A stretch of 64,000 bases of DNA from Marininema mesophilum (GTDB lineage: Bacteria; Bacillota; Bacilli; Thermoactinomycetales; DSM-45169). The position numbers and the translations under genes were made by a program. The first letter of the stretch is position 1; every line of letters starts with the position of its first letter. The notes beneath the pieces are model-generated. The model was given only the letters and a program-made list of their open reading frames with translations, did no database searches and was not told the origin of the DNA. Where the stretch lies: the NCBI RefSeq assembly GCF_900106775.1, contig NZ_FNNQ01000016.1:4610-68609 (forward strand), in the 5' to 3' direction. Of the stretch, positions 8,446 through 16,554 are shown piece by piece.

Positions 8446-8844
8446 TTCTCTACCCCTTTTAAAATAAATATTATCCTGAACCGCATTGATGAAGGTTATC
8501 CATATATCCTTTAAATGAGCAGGGATTCCATCCATTGTAAAAATTGTTTACCCTTCTTCTTAAGGGTTGCGGCAACGATTTACAAAGTAAGCTATTGGGC
8601 GTTTTCCGCGATACTTTATATTTAGGGTGGGGTTTTATTATTATGCAGGTCCTTTATCACAAAACTTCAGGGATCGCTTGAATCCTCTTACGGAGTTTCG
8701 TGTTGCTGAAGCAACGGTTAGGATATAAAGGGACATCCCCCAACAGACCTTTGGCTGGGGGATGTCCCTTTATATCCTATCAAATTACCAAATGGAAATC
8801 GGCTAAGATAGATGTATACGGTAAGGCTTTCGTTAATCTCCAAC
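8446..8844. other. 400-base intergenic stretch dominated by a long palindrome
   Basis: No gene seen. It contains the methyltransferase promoter region, a GTTGC-TGAA-GCAAC hairpin at 8702-8715, and the very long inverted repeat listed next. The open frame across 8700-8921 is mostly the palindrome and is not credible. Confidence 0.5.
8719..8779. repeat. 24-bp perfect inverted repeat with 13-base loop
   Basis: Arms 8719-8742 and 8756-8779 are exact reverse complements (core GGACATCCCCCA/TGGGGGATGTCC). The stem is far longer than a normal terminator and lacks a T tract on either side, though it sits between two genes on the minus strand and could stop RraA-gene transcripts. It could also be a small mobile palindromic element. 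Confidence 0.75.
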
Positions 8845-9324
8845 TCACAGTTGTAATGGTCTCTCTGATACTACGATGCCATCTTCATCTATATAGGCCC
8901 AGTGACCAGGAGTCCAAGTAACACCTGCGAAGGTAACTGGGACATCCCGTTCTCCTTTTCCTTCTTTGCGACTTTTTTTGGGCATGGGTGCTAGAGCGAG
9001 TATACCTACATTCATCGTAGCTAGATCCGCTGTATCCCGTACACAACCGTGAACGATGATGCCGGAGAGACCTCTTGTGACAGCGATTCCTGCTAAGCGA
9101 TCACCTAGTAAGGCACAGGCCATCGAGCCTTCTCCATCCACGACGAGGATGCTCCCTTCGGGTACTGTTTCAAGGGCCTCAACCACCAATACGTTATCTT
9201 CTTTCACCTTGACGGTAGCGATAGGGCCAGAGAAGAGGGATTTACCGCCAAAATAAGTAAAAAGGGGCTCGGCAATTTGCAATTCTTCTGAATACTGATC
9301 ACACAAGTCAGTAGTTCTTAGCAC
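8845..9324 (-). CDS. rraA: RraA-like protein (RNase E regulator / HMG aldolase fold)
   Basis: 159 residues from the GTG at 9324, preceded by AAAGGAGAGG five bases upstream; this start gives the family N-terminus (VLRTTDLCDQYS) and length of about 160. An upstream extension exists but reads through non-family sequence. Visible family features: ELQIAEPLFTYFGGK, FSGPIATVKV, DGEGSMACALLGD and the metal/substrate signature GLSGIIVHGCVRDTADL containing the conserved Arg-Asp. RraA of enterobacteria binds RNase E; many Gram-positive relatives are 4-hydroxy-4-methyl-2-oxoglutarate/oxaloacetate aldolases instead, and the Arg-Asp pair is compatible with that. Divergent from ung. Confidence 0.85.
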   Translation of the reverse strand: MLRTTDLCDQYSEELQIAEPLFTYFGGKSLFSGPIATVKVKEDNVLVVEALETVPEGSILVVDGEGSMACALLGDRLAGIAVTRGLSGIIVHGCVRDTADLATMNVGILALAPMPKKSRKEGKGERDVPVTFAGVTWTPGHWAYIDEDGIVVSERPLQL

Positions 9325-9406
9325 TTTAACCTCTCCTTTACAGTATCTATACTCATGATACGGAAAAGAGGGAGATTGGACAAGGTGAAGTAGATGGGAG
9401 TTCCCA

Positions 9407-9442
9407 AAGAATCCCCTGCCTTCAGGCATGGGGAGTGTCAAT
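9407..9442. repeat. IS200/IS605-like end hairpin
   Basis: CCCCTGCC-TTCA-GGCATGGGG followed by AGTGTCAA resembles the hairpin plus flanking bases found at the ends of IS200/IS605 elements. No TnpA or TnpB gene is near, so at most this is a remnant. It sits in the divergent region between rraA and ung. Confidence 0.35.
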
Positions 9443-9499
9443 AGTGGATTCTTTTTTGGTAAACTAAGAAGAATACTATGGTTCCTTTGGAGGTAACAC

Positions 9500-10192
9500 A
9501 TGACATTTTCCCTACCCAATGACTGGAATGATACTCTTTCTCCTGAATTGTACCAGCCGTATATGCAGAAGCTACGACAATTTTTAGAAGAGGAACGACA
9601 GGAATATACGATATATCCCCCAGAGGAGGATCTGTTTTCTGCGTTTAAGTTTACCTCCTATCAAAATGTGAAAGTCTTGATTCTTGGCCAGGATCCGTAT
9701 CATGGGGAAGGCCAAGCCCATGGACTTTCTTTTTCTGTACGTCCAGGTGTACGCCTACCCCCTTCCTTGCGCAATATGATGAAAGAATTAGAGCATGATC
9801 TTGGCTATCCTCCAATAACAAATGGGAACTTGGAAGCCTGGGCTCATCAGGGTGTTCTTTTGTTAAATGCTGTAATGACAGTGAGAGCAGGTAAAGCCAA
9901 TTCTCATAAAAATAAAGGTTGGGAGAAGTTTACCGATGCGATTATTCGTACGGTGAACGAAAAGAAAGAACGAGTTGTTTTCGTTCTCTGGGGCAATTAT
10001 GCACAAAAGAAGAAGCAGTGGATTGATACCTCGCGTCATACCGTCATACAATCCGTTCACCCGTCGCCATTGTCCGCTCGGGGTGGTTTTTTCAATAGCC
10101 GTCCCTACTCAGCGATCAATCGGGCTCTTTTAGAAGGAGGACGTGAGGAGATCGATTGGCGCTTGGATGAGAAACATGTATGGTTCCATTGA
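9500..10192 (+). CDS. ung: Uracil-DNA glycosylase, family 1
   Basis: 230 residues, normal length. Removes uracil from DNA as the first step of base excision repair. The water-activating motif GQDPYH is at 63-68 with the following GEGQAHGLSFSV, LLLNAVMTV is present, and the C-terminal HPSPLSA loop carries the active-site histidine. The start ATG follows GGAGGTAACAC. Single gene with its own short leader. Confidence 0.97.
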   Translation: MTFSLPNDWNDTLSPELYQPYMQKLRQFLEEERQEYTIYPPEEDLFSAFKFTSYQNVKVLILGQDPYHGEGQAHGLSFSVRPGVRLPPSLRNMMKELEHDLGYPPITNGNLEAWAHQGVLLLNAVMTVRAGKANSHKNKGWEKFTDAIIRTVNEKKERVVFVLWGNYAQKKKQWIDTSRHTVIQSVHPSPLSARGGFFNSRPYSAINRALLEGGREEIDWRLDEKHVWFH

Positions 10193-10308
10193 AAACTTCT
10201 ATTTGTAAGAGATTATTGCCACGGAATCGTGATACTCCTTTGTTTGATAGGGTGAGATGGGTGCTATACTGGGGAGGAAGAATCATTCCCTAGGTAGGTG
10301 AATTAAAG

Positions 10309-10878
10309 ATGGCAGATCAATCAAATGAGAATCCGTATGAAAAATATGGACCATCCAAAAATGGAAACTATACTCCGTGGGTCGTCATACTTTCAATCGC
10401 GATCAATTTGATCGTGACGATTCTCTTCTTTATGCCAGAGTTAGGCGGGTTTGACCATGTTGACCTGACGATTTTACCCATGCTAAATGCTATTTTTAAC
10501 AGTTTTACTACGGTGTTCTTGTTGGCAGCTCTCATCTTTATCCTGAAAAAAAATGTGACGATGCATAAGCGATTTATCTATGCTGCATTTACAACGACCA
10601 CGTTATTTCTTGTTACTTACCTTACCTATCACGCAATGGCACCCAGTACTCCTTATGGTGGCGAAGGTCCACTAAAGTATATCTATTACTTTTTTCTCTT
10701 GACCCATATTGTACTCGCTGTCGTGATTGTACCCTTAGCACTGATTACTTTTTTCCGTGGGATTAACTTTAAAGTAGAGAAGCATCGGAGGATTGCACGG
10801 TGGACGATGCCTCTTTGGTTATATGTCAGCATTACTGGCGTCATTGTTTATCTCATGATTTCTCCCTATTACAATTAA
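10309..10878 (+). CDS. DUF420 membrane protein (YozB/CtaM family)
   Basis: 189 residues with five hydrophobic segments (about 22-42, 57-80, 88-108, 126-150, 165-185). The histidines in MHKRF, LTYHA, LTHIVLA and KHRRIARW are characteristic of DUF420, whose Staphylococcus member CtaM is needed for heme-A-containing cytochrome oxidase assembly. A role in oxidase maturation is therefore likely but inferred. No oxidase genes adjoin; an orphan oxidase subunit IV gene lies near 44.5 kb. Confidence 0.85.
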   Translation: MADQSNENPYEKYGPSKNGNYTPWVVILSIAINLIVTILFFMPELGGFDHVDLTILPMLNAIFNSFTTVFLLAALIFILKKNVTMHKRFIYAAFTTTTLFLVTYLTYHAMAPSTPYGGEGPLKYIYYFFLLTHIVLAVVIVPLALITFFRGINFKVEKHRRIARWTMPLWLYVSITGVIVYLMISPYYN

Positions 10879-10968
10879 TTGAGAGGATCAAAATAAATCG
10901 GCAGGTATGGATGATCATTCTGGAAAATAAATAGAAAGGAGGTTGAATAATAAAGGGAGGCTGAACCG

Positions 10969-11574
10969 ATGCAAGAACAATTTGAAGCGATGTACACCAG
11001 TGGTGAATTTCGTGAGAAGTGGGACTATGTCCATCCATCCGCAGAATTAATCTCATTTATCGCTACAGCAAAGATTCCTGAGGGAGCACAGGTGTTGGAT
11101 GTAGGGTGTGGCGCTGGACGAGAAGCGGTCTTCTTGGCTTCCCAGAATTATAAAGCGATAGGCGTTGATTTTAGTAAAGAAGCGTTAAAGATTGCTGAGA
11201 CCCGTGCGCGAGAAGCCGAAGTGACAGTCGATTGGCGTCAGGGGGATGTGTTGGATCTACCAGTGGAGACGGGTAGTATCGACTTTGTGAATGACCGTGG
11301 TTGTTTTCATGTGATATCGGAGGATCAGCGAGGACAGTACGCAAGTGAACTCAGCCGGGTATTGCGACCTGGAGGAAGAATTCTGTTACGTGGATGTCGA
11401 GAACATCAATCAGGGTTGGATTGGTTTACGTTGGTTACACCGGAAGCGATTGACCGTCACTTTAGTGAAGATTTTACTTACGGTCCAGTTCTGGCTCTCT
11501 CCATCATCTCAGATGCGAGTAGAGAAGAAGGACAAGGACTGAAGTCCAATTTAGTGGTGTTGGAAAAAAAGTGA
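10969..11574 (+). CDS. Class I SAM-dependent methyltransferase
   Basis: 201 residues. SAM motif I VLDVGCGAGREAVFLA near 43-58, then GVDFSKEAL (motif II acidic residue), GDVLDLP and the post-motif LRPGGRILLRG. The fold is the general Methyltransf_25/11 type; no substrate-specific signature is visible. It starts at an ATG preceded by AAAGGGAGG. Downstream is a shared double hairpin terminator. Confidence 0.85.
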   Translation: MQEQFEAMYTSGEFREKWDYVHPSAELISFIATAKIPEGAQVLDVGCGAGREAVFLASQNYKAIGVDFSKEALKIAETRAREAEVTVDWRQGDVLDLPVETGSIDFVNDRGCFHVISEDQRGQYASELSRVLRPGGRILLRGCREHQSGLDWFTLVTPEAIDRHFSEDFTYGPVLALSIISDASREEGQGLKSNLVVLEKK

Positions 11575-11584
11575 ACATAAAATA

Positions 11585-11630
11585 GCCGCCGGATATATCC
11601 GGCGGCATTGAAGCCCTATTGGGGCTTTTT
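11585..11630. terminator. Double hairpin terminator between convergent genes
   Basis: A 22-base perfect palindrome (GCCGCCGGATA/TATCCGGCGGC, 11585-11606) and a second stem AAGCCC/GGGCTT (11611-11627) followed by T. It serves the methyltransferase on the plus strand and, via TATTTTA after the first palindrome, the small minus-strand gene. Confidence 0.8.
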
Positions 11631-11631
11631 G

Positions 11632-11808
11632 TTAGTTAACCCTTTTGATCATGTCCTCTTCCTCACTGGGAGTTCTTGATGAGAAGGTTTGTAGTCGGTG
11701 ACGGATTCGGTCAATGATTTTTTCAATCATAATGGCGCCAAAGTAAGACAAGAGAGCACCGACGACAAAAAACGAAACGATGATTATCTGTGGCTGCCAT
11801 TCCTCCAT
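11632..11808 (-). CDS. 58-residue single-pass membrane protein
   Basis: A small gene ending right at the shared terminator. The product has a short charged N-terminus (MEEWQPQ), one strongly hydrophobic segment (about residues 8-28), then a basic amphipathic stretch and an acidic tail (SEEEDM) ending IKRVN. AGAGGG lies about ten bases before the ATG. The pattern of start signal, membrane segment, charged tail and terminator is convincing for a real small protein; no family is recognised. It may act as a small regulator or subunit of a membrane complex (inference). Confidence 0.6.
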   Translation of the reverse strand: MEEWQPQIIIVSFFVVGALLSYFGAIMIEKIIDRIRHRLQTFSSRTPSEEEDMIKRVN

Positions 11809-12041
11809 ATGATATGGACCCTCTTTCTTTGCAATCTCTCTGTTCCATATATATACGACAGTGAAATTCCCAACCCTCTTTCTTTATGAAGAAAAGGAAA
11901 AAATGAGATGAGGATAGTGTCGTTATCCAATTTGGGTAGGTCAACAATGTTGATGAATGGGGAAATGAGGGTAAATAACAGGCACAGATGTAGGATCTTA
12001 GTTCCAATGAATCTGCAAAAAATATAAGGAGGAGGAGAGGA

Positions 12042-12911
12042 ATGGAACAGAAAAAAACCCTACTATTTGTTTATGGGTCCCTAAGAAAAGGGGAAGAAGT
12101 GGATCATTATCTGAAGGATGCTGAACCGGTTGCCTTGCAGGCATGGATTGAAGGCACGCTAGTCGACATGGGAGGAAAGTATCCGGGACTAATACTTTCA
12201 TCAAATAAGAGAGTGTATGGTGAGGTCTACAGGGTTACAGAAGAGCAGTTGACCATCGTCGATCAGTGGGAGGATTATCTCCCAGGTCGTGAAGATAATT
12301 TATTTGAACGAAAGGTAGTTAAAGTAGGGACGGATCGAGGAGAGGTCGAGGCTGAGGTCTATGTTTATGCGAGACCGAGTGAGAAGTGGATGAAAGCCAT
12401 ACCTAGTGGAGACTGGCGATCCCGTTTACTAAGAGGAAATGAATTTCTCTATTTTGCTTATGGATCGTGTATGGACGATGAGCGCTTCACTACCCAGGGT
12501 GTTGCGGATGAATTTCTCAGCATGGAGGGGTGTGGTGTACTCAAGGGGTATGCCATGCGGTATACACTTCCTTTTGCGGATGGTGGACGCGCTGATATTG
12601 TGGAGGATGACGATATAGTGGAGGGGAAAGTATATCGGATTAATGGCAAAGGGCTTGAATACCTGCTGTGGAGAGAGGGTGTTCAACAACAAACTTATCG
12701 ACCGGTTTGGTTGCCGATTCAGTTAAATGGTGAACTCGTATCAGATGTGCTTAGCTTTACTGTTGTAGATAAACAAGAGGAAGTAGCCCCCCCTGAACAT
12801 TATGCACGGGAAATTTTGCGTGGGGCCAAAGGAACGGTTACAGAGGCCTATCATGAGCGTCTACGTAGAGATCTGGAGCAAAAATTTGCGATGAATGTAT
12901 CGATCGATTAG
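12042..12911 (+). CDS. Tandem gamma-glutamylcyclotransferase-fold protein (YkqA-like)
   Basis: 289 residues holding two GGCT/AIG2-type domains in one chain. The first (about 8-110) starts with FVYGSLRKGE, the second (about 135-275) with YFAYGSCMD; both keep the Y-G-S substrate loop. Length and layout match B. subtilis YkqA-type proteins. Family enzymes release 5-oxoproline from gamma-glutamyl amines or peptides; the domain-one catalytic glutamate is plausibly in the VYRVTEEQL/DQWEDY region. Ribosome binding site AAGGAGGAGGAG. Convergent with the next gene, only eight bases apart. Confidence 0.8.
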   Translation: MEQKKTLLFVYGSLRKGEEVDHYLKDAEPVALQAWIEGTLVDMGGKYPGLILSSNKRVYGEVYRVTEEQLTIVDQWEDYLPGREDNLFERKVVKVGTDRGEVEAEVYVYARPSEKWMKAIPSGDWRSRLLRGNEFLYFAYGSCMDDERFTTQGVADEFLSMEGCGVLKGYAMRYTLPFADGGRADIVEDDDIVEGKVYRINGKGLEYLLWREGVQQQTYRPVWLPIQLNGELVSDVLSFTVVDKQEEVAPPEHYAREILRGAKGTVTEAYHERLRRDLEQKFAMNVSID

Positions 12912-12919
12912 TCCGGTTT

Positions 12920-13633
12920 TTAGCGGAATAATTTCTTTAAAAAATTGATTTCACTCGGTGAACTTCCTTTTTGTAGCAACAGTTTCAGCTCATTTGAGCT
13001 AAGTGGTGAAGAGGAGATGGTTGGAATGTGGTGGGCGGATGTTAGCTGGTTCACTCGTTGCAGATCAGTGAGATTCATACCGCCTGAGTTCCAAATTTCC
13101 AATTGTGTATCATCTGCAAAGTAAAGGGTATATTTCCCTAATAATATCTCACCTTCTGCATCAAGACGATGACTCACTGAGATCCATTGAACATCCTTCC
13201 AAGTATGGGTGACTTCTTTACCTATGCTATTCATAGGCGATTGGACGATCCGCTCGGGTCCGATCATGAGATAAGAATCAAAGGCGAAGAATAGAAGAGG
13301 AAGCGCACAGATGGCTAGAAGGCCAAAAAAGCGGATCGATTTCTGAATATCTCGCCATCCGTTTTGCAGAACGCGGATACAAAGAAATAGAAGTGCTAAA
13401 ATCAATAAGAGAGAGACCGTACTAAAAGCTGTGTCAGAATAAGAGTTAAAATAGATCGCATCTTTTTCACTAAATATCCAGTTTTGTGCTAGATTAAATC
13501 CTTGGATGGTAAGGAGGATTGGAAGCACAAGAACAAGCAGATTCAAGAAAACGAATTTACCACCACGCAGAATTTTAAGTAAGAATGGAGTTCCTCTCCA
13601 AGGTACTTGTGGGGTCGGCTGAAGTGTAGCCAT
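12920..13633 (-). CDS. Unknown membrane protein with cytoplasmic or surface C-domain
   Basis: 237 residues, no family recognised. Three membrane segments (about 27-47, 68-90, 100-120) are followed by a soluble C-terminal half with beta-rich character: alternating hydrophobics around WKDVQWISVSH, ILLGKYTLYFADDTQLEIWN. That pattern recalls the PH-like domains of bacterial membrane proteins, but the likeness is weak. It has its own leader; no terminator separates it from the convergent gene. Confidence 0.6.
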   Translation of the reverse strand: MATLQPTPQVPWRGTPFLLKILRGGKFVFLNLLVLVLPILLTIQGFNLAQNWIFSEKDAIYFNSYSDTAFSTVSLLLILALLFLCIRVLQNGWRDIQKSIRFFGLLAICALPLLFFAFDSYLMIGPERIVQSPMNSIGKEVTHTWKDVQWISVSHRLDAEGEILLGKYTLYFADDTQLEIWNSGGMNLTDLQRVNQLTSAHHIPTISSSPLSSNELKLLLQKGSSPSEINFLKKLFR

Positions 13634-13752
13634 AGGTGACCTCCTATTGTGAATCGTTTTGTCAAAATGAGTTAATAAAATAATACTTAAGTACTAGTCA
13701 AAAAGCCACTACGGAAGCATTACAATTTGGTGTTTTTTTCGGTTTTATAAAG

Positions 13753-13799
13753 TTAAAAGAAGCGCTATCCATCGATTCCGTGGATAGCGCTTCTTTTAA
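13753..13799 (-). terminator. Strong bidirectional terminator
   Basis: Nineteen-pair perfect stem with a nine-base loop and A/T-rich ends on both sides. It ends manA on the minus strand. Confidence 0.9.
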
Positions 13800-13803
13800 C
13801 AGA

Positions 13804-14751
13804 TCAGACGTGAGAGACAATCCATTCTGTTTTGCCGTTGATGCGGAATGTATCTAACTCATGGGGAAGGATGAGATGATCCCCCTTCTGGAAAGGAAAA
13901 CTTCCCTCAAATGTTTCGATTTCCCCTGCACCATCTAACACACTAGCTAATAGGAAGGGTTGTTCTTGATCAATTGATAACACTCCATCTACCTGCCAAC
14001 GGTGAACAGTAAAATATTCGGAAGTGACATATGTGGTCCACTCACCATCACCTAGATGACGGATTTGACGGTCGGGAATGTCATTGTAGTGGGGGATCGT
14101 AGTTACATCAAGGGCTTTATCTAGATGGAGCTCCCGCTTGTTTCCTGAATCATCTTTTCGGTCGTAATCGTATACCCGGTAAGTGGTGTCCGAACTTTGC
14201 TGTGTTTCAAGAACCAATGTTCCTGATCCCAATGCATGGATCGTTCCACTCGGGACGTAGAAGAAATCTCCAGGTTTAATACGGAGTCGTTGGAGAAGGG
14301 TATCCCACTCTCCTCGTTCCATCTTTTCCTGTAATTCTTCACGATTCTGGGCATGATGACCGTAGATTAATTCAGCACCTGGTTTGCAATCGATGATATA
14401 CCAACACTCGGTTTTTCCACGCTCACTATTTTCATGGTGGTACGCAAATGTATCGTCAGGGTGTACCTGAACAGAAAGATCCGTATTCGCATCCAGTATC
14501 TTTGTCAGTAAAGGGAAGGTTTTCCCGGGAAAATGGCCAAATAATTCGGGGTGTTGTGTCCACAAGAGATCCAGGGGAATTCCTTTATAGAGACCGTCTC
14601 GTACGATACTGGGTCCATGGGGGTGAGCCGAGATCGCCCAGCATTCTCCAGTATGATCAGAGGGGATATCATAGCCAAAACGATCACGAAGGGAAGTGCC
14701 TCCCCAGATGCGCTCCTGAAAAATCGGCTGCAAAAATATAGGCTGTTGCAT
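13804..14751 (-). CDS. manA: Mannose-6-phosphate isomerase, class I
   Basis: 315 residues, the length of the short Bacillus-type enzymes. Interconverts mannose-6-phosphate and fructose-6-phosphate. The N-terminus LQPIFQERIWGG and the zinc-site motif VQVHPDD are present. The later glutamate and histidine ligands lie in GKTECWYII and SGTIHALGSG, followed by ETQQSSDTTYRVYDYDR, the conserved substrate region. ATG preceded by AAGGAG. Single gene with a strong terminator. Confidence 0.95.
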   Translation of the reverse strand: MQQPIFLQPIFQERIWGGTSLRDRFGYDIPSDHTGECWAISAHPHGPSIVRDGLYKGIPLDLLWTQHPELFGHFPGKTFPLLTKILDANTDLSVQVHPDDTFAYHHENSERGKTECWYIIDCKPGAELIYGHHAQNREELQEKMERGEWDTLLQRLRIKPGDFFYVPSGTIHALGSGTLVLETQQSSDTTYRVYDYDRKDDSGNKRELHLDKALDVTTIPHYNDIPDRQIRHLGDGEWTTYVTSEYFTVHRWQVDGVLSIDQEQPFLLASVLDGAGEIETFEGSFPFQKGDHLILPHELDTFRINGKTEWIVSHV

Positions 14752-15040
14752 GGTTTTTTATACTCCTTACTAAGGTGAGGTATCCGTAAAGCTGAAAACA
14801 GTCTATCCGCTTAAGTGTCAAAACACAAGGCAAAGGCGCATTAAAAAGACAAGCAAGGTGAGATTTATTTTTCTACACGGTCTGATTATCAAGAACACCG
14901 GGCGCATACGATTTTATCACCTAGTATGCTACCATCTACACTATAGTGAATTAATCTAAATATATACTTATATTTTATATTCGACGAAATATGGTTAAAA
15001 ATATATTATATTAAAACATTTATAAAATAAATAAAAATAA
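14752..15040. other. AT-rich intergenic stretch
   Basis: Contains the manA leader and a very AT-rich stretch (14940-15058). No gene or clear operator seen. Confidence 0.5.
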
Positions 15041-15077
15041 ATTTATGAAAAAATAAAAAACCGCCAAATAGACGGTT
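15041..15077 (-). terminator. Terminator of the regulator-peptide operon
   Basis: Minus-strand stem AACCGTC/GGCGGTT (one T-G pair, five-base loop) followed by TTTTTTATTTTTT. It lies 15 bases after the stop codon of the short peptide gene, confirming that the peptide is the last gene of the transcript. Confidence 0.85.
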
Positions 15078-15092
15078 CAAAGTTCATCTTTA

Positions 15093-15251
15093 TTAACCAC
15101 CTGTCGGCGCACCAATATCTTGTCCAGAGTTTATTGTTAAATTCTCTGTTTTTTCTATATCACTCATAATTCCGACATTAAATATAGAAAAAACATAAAT
15201 AATTGAAACTATATAAAAAATTGATCTGCTACTCTTTTTCAAGAATATCAT
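15093..15251 (-). CDS. Putative exported signalling pro-peptide (Phr/NprX-like)
   Basis: 52 residues from ATG 15251 (49 from TTG 15242). Both starts lie inside the 3' end of the regulator gene in another frame, and AAGGAAGGG lies just before. Residues 5-9 are KKSSR, residues 10-27 a hydrophobic core (signal peptide), and residues 29-52 a small polar tail ending SGQDIGAPTGG. A terminator follows at once. A secreted short peptide overlapping the end of a helix-turn-helix/TPR regulator is the arrangement of Rap-Phr, NprR-NprX and PlcR-PapR quorum-sensing pairs. I infer that the tail is cut to an oligopeptide that re-enters through an Opp-type importer and binds the regulator. Homology cannot be judged from so short a peptide. 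Confidence 0.7.
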   Translation of the reverse strand: MIFLKKSSRSIFYIVSIIYVFSIFNVGIMSDIEKTENLTINSGQDIGAPTGG

Positions 15252-16554
15252 CCCTTCCTTTTTTTAATTCCAAGTGTGTTTTATATATATTCAGTAGGGA
15301 CTTTTCAAATTCCTTCTGATCATTATCCTCGTAGCACTGGGAGAGACGTATGTGCAATTGGCTTTCGGCTCGTTTATGATTGATTTTTTGAGCTAATTCT
15401 AGGGCTCGTTCATAGTAGGGGACAGCCTCTAATTTTGTGCCATTATCTTTCAAGAGATCTCCCATTACTCGTAGAGCATATGTAAGTTTGGGAGCATCAG
15501 TGTGATTTTCTGCATTTGTTATGGCTTGTTGAAACAAACTTTTCGCCTCATCCATCTTCTTCTGTTGAGCTTTCAGTATTCCAAGGCCAATATAATTATC
15601 TGTGAGGGATTCTTCATTCTTTAAGTGACGACTCGCTAGGCTGTTATTGAAACAATGTTCTGCCTTTTTCCATTGCTCTTTAGTAGTGTACAGGTTGCCT
15701 AGTACGGTCAGCAAGTCAAAGATTGCTATATAATGTTTGTTCATCCTAGCTAGTCGCAAGCCTTCCTTCGCGAAGTGAATAGCTTCGTCTACTAGTTCTA
15801 CTTTTCTAAGAAGTTCAGCTCTCATAGCGTAGAAAGTTAAAATAGTATCCGTATCTTGTCCTCCTTCCAATGTGTCCCACACGTCCTGAATCACTTTTAA
15901 ACCTTCTACATTTTTCCCTAATCTCTCTAGGAAGATGACCTTATTTCTAAGCAATTTAAACTTTACATATTGGCGATCATCATCCTCATAAAATGCATCT
16001 AAGCCACTATTAACAAACTCTAAGGCTTTTTCCATTTCATTTTGAAAGTAACAACACATACTTAAATCAAGGAAAGAAATCGCTTCCATGTTGTCTTTAT
16101 CGTTATTTTGATTGCTAAGACTTATGGCCAATCCATAACACCTTTCTGCTTTCTTCCAGTTTTGTTCATAACGATAGTGTTTCCCTTTGATGTATTGTAA
16201 AAGCGCAGCATAGACATGACTATCTTCGAGTTCAATCTGATTCAACTGGGCTAAGATTGTTACTGAATCTCCCTCTAGCTCAATTAAGGTTTCAATGGAG
16301 TCTAAAGTGAATCTAAGTTCATTTAATTCGTCCTGCTGTTCCAGCAGAAGAAAGGGAATTTCGCTCATGCTTACCCCTAGTTTTTCGACAATATAGTAAA
16401 CTTTAGACACATTGACATGAGTAATCCCCCGTTCGATGTTACTGATGGTAGCTGGAGATATATTTTCGTCTGCCAAATCTTCCAGTCGAAGGCCCTTGGA
16501 CTTCCGTACTCTTCTAATAGCTTCACCAACATCTTTAATTTTCGATGGTTCCAT
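15229..16554 (-). CDS. RNPP/NprR-like transcriptional regulator (HTH + TPR)
   Basis: 441 residues. An N-terminal Xre-type helix-turn-helix (about 8-62; GEAIRRVRKSKGLRLEDLA...SPATISNIERG) is joined to a long array of tetratricopeptide-like helices (about 120-430; repeated KAERCYGLAISLS, EKALEFVNSGL, EAIHFAKEGLRLA, KAEHCFNNSLASR, EAKSLFQQAI, EAVPYYERALELA). This layout and length fit the peptide-sensing RNPP group (NprR, PlcR, AimR, PrgX). The start ATG follows AAAGGAG by seven bases. The gene overlaps the exported-peptide gene by 23 bases and both share a terminator, pointing to a peptide-controlled regulator. Target genes are not identifiable, though autoregulation is possible given the inverted repeat upstream. 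Confidence 0.85.
   Translation of the reverse strand: MEPSKIKDVGEAIRRVRKSKGLRLEDLADENISPATISNIERGITHVNVSKVYYIVEKLGVSMSEIPFLLLEQQDELNELRFTLDSIETLIELEGDSVTILAQLNQIELEDSHVYAALLQYIKGKHYRYEQNWKKAERCYGLAISLSNQNNDKDNMEAISFLDLSMCCYFQNEMEKALEFVNSGLDAFYEDDDRQYVKFKLLRNKVIFLERLGKNVEGLKVIQDVWDTLEGGQDTDTILTFYAMRAELLRKVELVDEAIHFAKEGLRLARMNKHYIAIFDLLTVLGNLYTTKEQWKKAEHCFNNSLASRHLKNEESLTDNYIGLGILKAQQKKMDEAKSLFQQAITNAENHTDAPKLTYALRVMGDLLKDNGTKLEAVPYYERALELAQKINHKRAESQLHIRLSQCYEDNDQKEFEKSLLNIYKTHLELKKGRDDILEKE

Noticed and set aside
8700..8921. 73-codon open frame over the long palindrome
   Set aside because: Most of it is the inverted repeat and the antisense end of the RraA-like gene; no ribosome binding site.
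11698..12007. Open frames on both strands in the gap before the tandem cyclotransferase gene
   Set aside because: Neither has a usable start signal; the real small gene on the minus strand uses a different frame (11632-11808).
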